Shown here: in pieces, positions 57,677 through 64,000 of the stretch
Layout: every line of letters starts with the position of its first letter
Position numbering within the stretch: position 1 is the stretch's first letter
NCBI GenBank assembly: GCA_947311845.1
Contig: CAMZMU010000055.1
Coordinates: forward strand, 22,438,465 to 22,502,464
DNA length: 64,000 bases
DNA from: Poa pratensis
Lineage: Eukaryota > Streptophyta > Magnoliopsida > Poales > Poaceae
Direction: 5' to 3'
Translations under genes and position numbers: made by a program
Notes under the pieces: generated by a model
Databases searched by the model: none
Seen by the model: the letters and a program-made list of their open reading frames with translations, nothing else
What the model was told of the DNA's origin: nothing

Positions 57677-57944
57677 TGTCACACCCGGTACCTTGGTCGA
57701 GGTGGGCCTGGGCTTCATGGGCCGGCAGTACCGGTGGATGCCAATAAAAGGAAGCAGCCACGCTTGGAAGGAGCATCAAAGAACAGAACAGAAATCGGGT
57801 TGCTCCCGTTCCTCTCTCCCGTCCCCTACCTCTCCGGTGGCCGCTCTCCCACAAGCGGCAATATTCTACGGTGGCCGCTCTCCACAAGTGGCGGTATCCC
57901 TCTCCTCACGTCCCGGTGATCTCCGGCGGCAACGGGGTGTTACA
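57677..57944 (+). repeat. 3' LTR
   Basis: 268 bp, about 97% identical to the 5' LTR by hand alignment (seven substitutions, one extra C). Confidence 0.92.
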
Positions 57945-58573
57945 TTATGCCAATAGCAAACGTTAGCCTACCTGTCAACTGTATATTCAGGTAGCTTGGG
58001 AGAATGTCACGGCATTTCACCACATGCCCGTCTTGAACTCCTAGAATTATATCAAATGAACACTGACTATTTCCCTCATGCCAACATTGTCTGGACTGTA
58101 AATCCATCCTAGCTTCACATGAATAATTAACATTACCATGAATTGTTTTAACTTTCTTTCTGAAAGTTTTCTTACTAACTAGTTGGTCTCTCTGGCTCGC
58201 TACAGATATTGTTTTACATGATAAGATAATTGTGTATGACTTGGGGAAAAAGCAGATGGGCTGGACAGACTACAATTGTAAGTTCAAACTCCTCTCTGCC
58301 ACGGTATTTCAACCATCAACTCTGGTTTGGAGCATTGGAATTCATTCCCCAAGAGCTGAACTGTTTCATTTTAGATCCCTCAAGAATTCATATGTTCAAA
58401 CGGGTCTCAGTTCTTGTGGTTGGTGGTAGTGACTAACTGCACCTTTCCTTGTGTCAGGCTCGTCACTCAATAGGACCAGCTCGTTTGATGTGAGCGGCGC
58501 ATCGCCATACTACACCGGCTTGATAGCTATTGGGGTGGCTATTTTATGGTTGGGCGCCTTTCTCACGGATTAG

Positions 58574-59546
58574 GGGAGTAATTATTCCATAACTTTGGAA
58601 TTAGTAGGTGTGCTGATTAGCAGTGCATTTGTTGTTGACTACGGGAGCAATGTGCATTGTAATCTGAATTTCTAGGAGCACCTTAAATTGTGAGCCGTTG
58701 GTTGAGAATTCTAGATATGTGCAGTTGTGATGATCGAAGAGATACAATTATTAGAATTGTAGATATGTGCAGCTGTGATGATCGAGAGATATAATTATTG
58801 GTATTCCAAATTTATTTGGTGGTCACTCGATTTGTAGTTGCAAGTCTTGCTGTGGCGTTTGATAAATTGTGTGGTGCACGCCCTTGTTTGGCTGCATTAC
58901 ACTTATGCCACACAGTTGATCATTCCATTTCTTAAATGTAAATCTAAGAAGGAAGCATGTCATCATGCATATATAGGACATCAACTAGTGTGCGGTACAG
59001 CATGGGCTCCTCCATGTTATGCCTTCTCTCGGGTTCCAGAAATGGCCAGCAACCATTAGACTCACTGGCCAATTTTAGCCAAGAAATCAATGCTTCTCAT
59101 CATCAGGCATGAAGTACATTTGAGGTAGGCATACATGCAGACTAGATATTCTGGTTCTGCTTCCGTTTCCACACCAGGCGGTTCTTCTCTCCAGATGCAA
59201 GAGAGCGTGAAATTCGGTTCAGTTGGGAAAGTACAGACAACACAACTAAATCATTGGACATGAGAACGCCACTTAGTCATTTCCCTCCTTTCCACTTTGT
59301 GTAAGCTGTCTGTATATTCTGTGTTTGTTATTACAACACACAACTCTTTGGACATCCATCTGGGAAAAAGTAGGACTTGCTTTGTATGGTGTTTACTTGA
59401 TTGCCCAATCATCTGCTCCAAGTAATCTGAGTGTTTTTGTACAGCCTTTCCTGTTGGATGTTAATGCCTTCACCAAAGTCCGGGGGAGGGGAGGGGGGAA
59501 ACAAGTTCTTGTAATTCCAACCAAGACATGTTCTGAACTTGTGATA
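58574..59546 (+). other. 3' flank of protease copy 3, cut by a LINE
   Basis: Matches the flanks after copies 1 and 2 up to GAACTTGTGATATCA, where the LINE begins. The unidentified exons and DEFL gene of module 3 would lie beyond the LINE, outside the window. Confidence 0.6.
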
Positions 59547-59579
59547 TCATTTTTTTTTTTTTGAGATTACAAGGCTAGA

Positions 59580-61304
59580 CTACTGCATTTTGTCACCATC
59601 CAGGTCTTCTGAAGCCAAGGTTCTGATGGAGATGGGCAGATCATGACGCCAGGTCCTGTCTTCGATGGAGTATGAAAGCTTCGCGAGTCCATCGGCAACA
59701 GCATTGCAAACTCTGTGAACAGAGACGACCGAGCATTCCTGGAAGGTGTTGATCAGTCTTTTGGCTTCATCGTAGTCAAAGCAAAGGGAGGACCTGTTGG
59801 TATCTGCAGAACGAAGAGCAGCGGCGGCAGTATTGCAGTCAGTTTCCAGGATTATCTTGTCATAGCCTTCAGTAGAAGCTAGCCTGAGGCCCAATATCAG
59901 TGCTTTGATTTCGGCCTCCTCAGCAAGGCGGCAGTTCGGGATAGAGCTGTGCGCAGCCAGCAGCACCCTGCCGTGCTCATCCCTGATGGCCGCCCCGGCA
60001 CCACCAGTCATGGCCGACTCGCGGAAGGACCCATCGGTGTTAACCTTGGTCCATCCTTGTGGTGGAGGAGTCCACTTGGGGCTAGCCGAAGGAGGATTCG
60101 GAGTTGTTGCGGGCAGCTCGTCTACCACCATCTTCTGCTTGCGATCACTCGGGGCAGAGGAAAAGCCGGAGACATTCTGCAGGGATAGCAGGTAGCTGAC
60201 AGATTCACCAATTGTAGCCGTACCTTTTTGGTGAATGATATCATTCCTGAGATGCCAAGATCTCCAAAGCAGCAACAGAATCCTGGCTTGAGATCTTTTA
60301 TCACAATGAGACAGCAGAAGAGGCAGCCAGTCGGATCCCGTATAATGGAAGGCGGCTTCATCAGGGAGGTTCCAGTGCTGTCGCATGGCATGCCGGAGAG
60401 CCGCCGCCTTGGTGCAGATCACCGTGGCATGGTAAGCATCCTCCGTGCCATTCCCGCAGATCTGACATTGGTCAGAGAGCTCTAGAGTCCTTCTGCACTT
60501 GTTTTTTTGAGTGGCTAGGTTATCCGAAGTCGTTCTCCAACCAAAAATGCGCACTTTAGGAGGGACATCCGCTTGCCATATGGTTTTCCACAGCGCTCTC
60601 TCCCCATTTGGGTTGTTGCTTGATCCTTCCCTTCCCTGTGCACCATGCTTCAGATTGTAGGCCAGCTTGTAAGCACTCTTAACAGAGAAGCAACCATTGC
60701 TCTCGTAGTGCCAGGCCCAACGATCAGAAGTTGGGGTGCTTGGGATTGGGATGCGTAGGACTGCATCAATGTCAGACTCATGGAGAAGATCATGCAGAAT
60801 AGTCTGGTTCCACTCATTCGTAGCAGGATTTATGAGTTGATTGACCCATCTTCGTCTCGAGTTCTTCTTCAGTCCAATGATTTTCAGTCCATCACCCCTT
60901 GGGATCCAATTGTCTCTAATTATCTGTGTGCCTCTGCCATCCCCAATGCGACTGATCATGCCTTCCTTGAGGAGTTCGAGCCCAAACTCAATCCCCTTCC
61001 AGACCGGGGATGGGTCAGAAGCGAAGACTGTATCCAGAAGGGAGCCGTTGGGGAAGTATCTGGCTTTTAGGACTCTTGCGCATAGGCTGTCAGGTCTTTG
61101 GATCAGGCGCCAAGCTTGCCTGGCAAGCAAGGCCTGGTTGAACAGGGCCATGTCCCGGAAGCCAAGTCCACCGTTGCTTTGGGTTTCGTGAGATTCTCCC
61201 AAGCGGACCAATGAACTTTCCTCTTGTTTTCGTCGTCCCCCACCAGAAATCCCGGACAGCTTTCTCATACTGGTTACAGAAGCCAACGGACATCTTGAAA
61301 ACAC
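59580..61304 (-). pseudogene. LINE ORF2 C-terminal part: RT tail, zf-RVT, RNase H
   Basis: Begins in the RT thumb/connection region, then QSNGGLGFRDMALFNQALLA. The zf-RVT domain follows (PPKVRIFGWRTTSDNLATQK; CQICGNGTEDAYHATVIC). The RNase H domain has its acidic residues visible in NTDGSF, EEAEIKAL, ETDCNTAAAAL and NAVADGLAKL. A plant-type RNase H at the LINE C-terminus is known for some L1-clade plant elements. Frameshifted relative to the RT core upstream. Confidence 0.9.
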
Positions 61305-62481
61305 CCATGGCGTAACCCGGGAGCGCCTGAGCCACAGCCTTGATCAGTGTATCTTTAGCACCATAGGACATGTGTTTCTCAGCATAGTTTGTGAAGCGCT
61401 TGGTAAATCTGCACATGATGGGTTGAAAATGTTCATCCTTCATTCTGCCTTCCGGGGTAGGGAGGCCTAAGTACTTTTCTTCAAAGGTTGATCTCGAGAT
61501 GTTGAGGATGGATTTGATCTCAGCTTGTGTAGATAAAGGGCAAGCTTGACTGAATAGCATAGAGCATTTGTTTGGGCTGAGCATCTGTCCGGTGCAGTTC
61601 TGGAACCTAGTTAGAGCAAGGCTGACCGCTTGGGCTTCGTTGGAGGAAGCTTTCAGGAAAAGGAGGCTGTCATCTGCAAACAACAGGTTGGAGATGCCCG
61701 GTGCATTCCTCGCAATTTTGATAGGAGTGATGCTATTCCTGTCAGTCTCAGCTTTTAGAGAGCAGGTGAGGGCTTCTCCCACAAAGAGGAACAGGTATGG
61801 GCTCAGTGGGTCACCTTGTCTGAGGCCACGAGTGGGTTTAAATTGGGTCAGAGTAGAGCCATTGATCTTCACAGCATACCTTACCGATCGGACACAGGCC
61901 ATGACCCACGATATCCACTTTTTGCAGAAGCCAAGCTTACAGAGAGCAACCTCCAAAAAGCCCCAATCAACGCGGTCATAGGCTTTAGAGAGGTCTAGCT
62001 TCAGAGCACAGTGAGTATTCCTAGGATTTTTCTGCCTTTGGATGTGATGGAAGCATTCAAAAGCGATGGCAGCATTATCCGTGATCAATCTTCCTGGGAT
62101 GAAGGCGCTTTGGGACTCAGATATGATGCTATCCAAGTGAGGCCGCAACCGGTTAACAAGGCATTTGGAGACAATCTTATAGGCGACATTGCAGAGGCTT
62201 ATGGGTCGGAAGTCTGCGAGGCTTTCCGGATTGGCACCTTTAGGAATAAGAACGATGATAGTATCGTTTAGACCATCAGCCATGTGACCAGTGGCGAAGA
62301 AATTCTTGACCGCCTTGGTCACATCCACCTTCAGCTCGGCCCAGTTTCTCTGGAAAAAGTGGGCAGGTAGCCCATCTGGTCCCGGAGCCTTAATCGGCCC
62401 AATTTGGAAGAGAGCATCACCAATTTCTTCATCGGAGAACTCTCTGCAGAGATCACTGTTATATCCTCCGTGATTAGGCAC
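61090..62481 (-). pseudogene. LINE ORF2 reverse transcriptase core
   Basis: Contains the RT motifs in order: KAPGPDGLPAHFF, LIPKGANPESLADFRPISLC, LDLSKAYDRVDW (motif A), RGLRQGDPLSPYLF (motif B) and FADDSLLF (motif C). It overlaps the neighbouring frames at both ends, showing frameshifts rather than separate genes. Confidence 0.93.
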
Positions 62482-63440
62482 TGAAGCAGATCGACCAACT
62501 CACTTGGGTTCACATCCTTGTCTTTGGTATAAAGGTCCTTGAAGAAGTTGGTAGCTAGAGCTTCAATTTCTGCTGGGTCGTCAGTCCAGGTGCCGTTCAT
62601 GCCTCTAATCTTGGTGATTCTATTTTTAGACTGTCTCCAGGAGGCTTTTTTGTGGAAGAAACTGGTGTTGCGGTCGCCCTCCTTTAGCCAGTCTACGCGA
62701 GACCGTTGACGCCACATGAGCTCTTCCCTAAGCAGGATTTCATCAAGTTCAGTTCTGGTTTTGACGATCTCCTTCTCTCGTTGAGTCGTCTTTGGTTTCT
62801 TCCACAATCTGCTGAGTTTAGTTCGCAGCTGTTTTGCTTTTTTGGTGACACTCCCGAAATTTTTGCTGCTCCATTCTTGAAGATGGCTGCAAGTTCCGTT
62901 GATTTTCCTCACAAGGTCATCCAGTGAGTGACAGGGAGGACCTCCATTCCAAGCTTCAGAGATGGCTTCAGGCAGTGATGGATTCCTCTCCCACATCGTT
63001 TCAAATCTGAACTCTTTTTTCTTCCAGACTTGTTTCTGTTTTTCATACACAATCAGCAGTGGAAGGTGGTCTGATCTGGAGGTGGTCAGGTGGGTGACTT
63101 TGGTCTCAGGGAAACGAGCAGACCAGCTATCAGAGGCCACGGCCCTGTCCAGCCGCGCCTTGACATTCCTTCGGCCCTTCTGCCTGTTGTCGAAGGTCCA
63201 AGGGGGACCAGCGAAACCAAGGTCATGCAGGTTACAGAAGGATAAAACCTGTCTGAAATCTTGCATTCTCCTTTCAGATCTTTTAGTTACAGATTGGTGC
63301 TCACATTGCCACATAGTTTCATTGAAGTCACCCAGCATAATCCAAGGTTCAGAGGCACATGGTTTGATTCTGCGAGCAAAGTCCACATATGATGTCTGTC
63401 CGCAGCTTTGGGTTCCCCGTACACAAAGGTACCCCGCCAT
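62331..63440 (-). pseudogene. LINE ORF2 endonuclease C-terminal part and linker
   Basis: Includes the APE-like endonuclease motifs WIMLGDFNE and SDHLPLLI, then the long basic linker towards RT (e.g. REELMWRQRSRVDWLKEGDR and RNTSFFHKKASWRQ). Frameshifts join it to 63739-63287 upstream and to the RT frame downstream. Confidence 0.9.
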
Positions 63441-63739
63441 TGGAGGCCATTGGGGTGTTCTCTGACCAACACATCAAAGTACCTCGAACCACAGGACAGA
63501 AACTTTATTTCCACATGTTCATCCCAGAACAAAGCAATGCCGCCACCCTTGCCTACGCCTTGCTGCGTTTTACAGTGTTTGAGGCCAAGCCTCCATCTAA
63601 GGTTTTTTATTTTGTCATCACATTGCCTAGTCTCGCTAATGAACACTATTTTGGGCTTGTAGGTGCGAACGAGACGCACCAGTTCATGAACCGTCCCGGG
63701 TTGCCCGGCTCCCCGGAGGTTCCAGCCTAGGAGACTCAT
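63287..63739 (-). pseudogene. LINE ORF2 endonuclease N-terminal part
   Basis: Starts MSLLGWNLRGAGQPGTVHEL, the usual beginning of plant L1 endonucleases, with the catalytic glutamate in FISETR. The frame is lost near 63400. Confidence 0.9.
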
Positions 63740-63999
63740 TGCTCCTGGCAGGCACGCTCGATCGCGCCTGCCAGTTGACCAGCAGCCCCAGGGCTGGTTG
63801 CTTCCGAATTCTCCTCAGTTCCGTCCTCCTTCCTCACCCCGTGAACAGGGTGTCCACCTCTGTGCTTCTTTCCTTCAGTTGTGCTGCCTTCCGATCTGTC
63901 TATCCCAGAGAGCTCTGCTTCACTAGCCCTGTTCATGCGCTTGCCCAGGGACGATCCGACGCCAGCCGAACCCAGAGCACCCACAACCTCTCTCGGCAC
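63736..63999 (-). CDS. LINE ORF1 C-terminal end (partial)
   Basis: The frame ends at 63736, overlapping the endonuclease start by four bases (ATGA). Composition is polar and basic (e.g. KKHRGGHPVHGVRKEDGTEE), fitting the tail of a LINE ORF1 nucleic-acid-binding protein. The N-terminal part is outside the window. Confidence 0.55.
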   Translation of the reverse strand: MPREVVGALGSAGVGSSLGKRMNRASEAELSGIDRSEGSTTEGKKHRGGHPVHGVRKEDGTEENSEATSPGAAGQLAGAIERACQEQ

Positions 64000-64000
64000 C

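Larger units (their letters stand above)
55252..57944 (+). mobile_element. Non-autonomous LTR retrotransposon with two unknown ORFs
   Basis: Two LTRs (55252-55518, 57677-57944) begin TGTCACACCCGG and end GTGTTACA. The primer site TGGTATCAGAGCCAGCC (55520-55536), complementary to initiator tRNA-Met, follows the 5' LTR. A purine-rich tract (TTTTTGGGGGCGG) precedes the 3' LTR. The 5-bp duplication TTATG flanks the element (55247-55251, 57945-57949), and copy 1 has the empty site near 23178. The LTRs differ by seven substitutions and one indel. There is no gag, protease, integrase or RT. Confidence 0.93.
52431..58573 (+). pseudogene. Aspartic protease copy 3 (premature stop, LTR element in intron 8)
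   Basis: Ten exons with preserved borders: 52431-52639, 52735-52864, 52932-53170, 53456-53668, 54367-54532, 54681-54766, 54851-54947, 55050-55131, 58206-58277, 58458-58573. The frame is open through exon 7, with signal peptide, DTGS in exon 2 and DSGS in exon 5 (T replaced by S relative to copy 1). In exon 8 the CAG of copy 1 is TAG at 55101-55103. The frame therefore ends after about 397 codons and loses the last strands and the hydrophobic anchor. Intron 8 carries a 2.7-kb LTR element. The 5' half is nearly identical to copy 1, while the 3' end shares with copy 2 a six-codon segment (SSASPY-like) missing from copy 1. A truncated protein is possible but probably inactive. Confidence 0.85.
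59547..64000 (-). mobile_element. L1-type LINE with RNase H, running off the right edge
   Basis: Poly-A on the minus strand (T run at about 59548-59561) directly follows a very short 3' UTR after the stop at 59580. Going 5' on the minus strand come RNase H, zf-RVT, RT, endonuclease, and then another frame at the window edge. The element is nearly complete but ORF2 is broken by about three frameshifts. The 5' target duplication is outside the window. Confidence 0.92.

Noticed and set aside
55252..57944. Interpretation of the LTR element as an endogenous virus
   Set aside because: No movement-protein, coat, protease or RT motif is present and the insertion has ordinary LTR-retrotransposon features.

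Overview
This window looks like nuclear DNA from a grass, most probably a Triticeae species (wheat, Aegilops or barley relative). It holds a few intron-containing or GC-rich genes in a dense mixture of plant transposons: nested CACTA and LTR elements, Stowaway MITEs, Helitrons, a Pack-MULE, an L1-type LINE with a C-terminal RNase H, and a SINE with an Au-like tail. No search could be run, so family names come from sequence motifs and recall.

Layout. 1-9178 is intergenic and transposon-derived: an LTR on the minus strand at the left edge, a CACTA element (2077-6637, target duplication CCT) split by a decayed Gypsy-like LTR element, and a Stowaway MITE. A 1.3-kb Helitron (9179-10515) ends about 370 bp upstream of VPS28 (10888-11532), a single-exon gene for the ESCRT-I subunit. 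The sequence just after the VPS28 stop codon is tandemly duplicated (about 3.3 kb per unit, 11541-18260) and leads into a decayed NLR resistance-gene fragment (18300-19690).

The core of the window is a repeated module: a 10-exon A1-family aspartic protease gene, then two small unidentified exons, then a defensin-like (DEFL) gene on the opposite strand. Module 1 (about 19955-25970) has an intact 462-codon protease and a broken DEFL. Module 2 (26395-37090) has a frameshifted protease with a Helitron-like insert in intron 3, a LINE fragment, and a DEFL gene whose exon 2 boundary was hit by a 729-bp retroposon. Module 3 (about 52200-59546) has a protease with a premature stop in exon 8 and a 2.7-kb non-autonomous LTR element in intron 8; its distal part is cut by a LINE running off the right edge.

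Between modules 2 and 3 lie a 44-bp minisatellite with an alternating two-unit pattern, RNase H debris, a Helitron terminus, a Stowaway MITE, a small minus-strand gene split by a GC-rich retroposon (45517-47543), and a Pack-MULE (48171-49830) carrying SINA/SIAH-like gene pieces. VPS28 and the module 1 protease are the only clearly intact conventional genes. No CRISPR, rRNA or functional tRNA gene was seen, and I found no convincing new multi-gene system; the most original material is the protease/DEFL module and several chimeric mobile elements.
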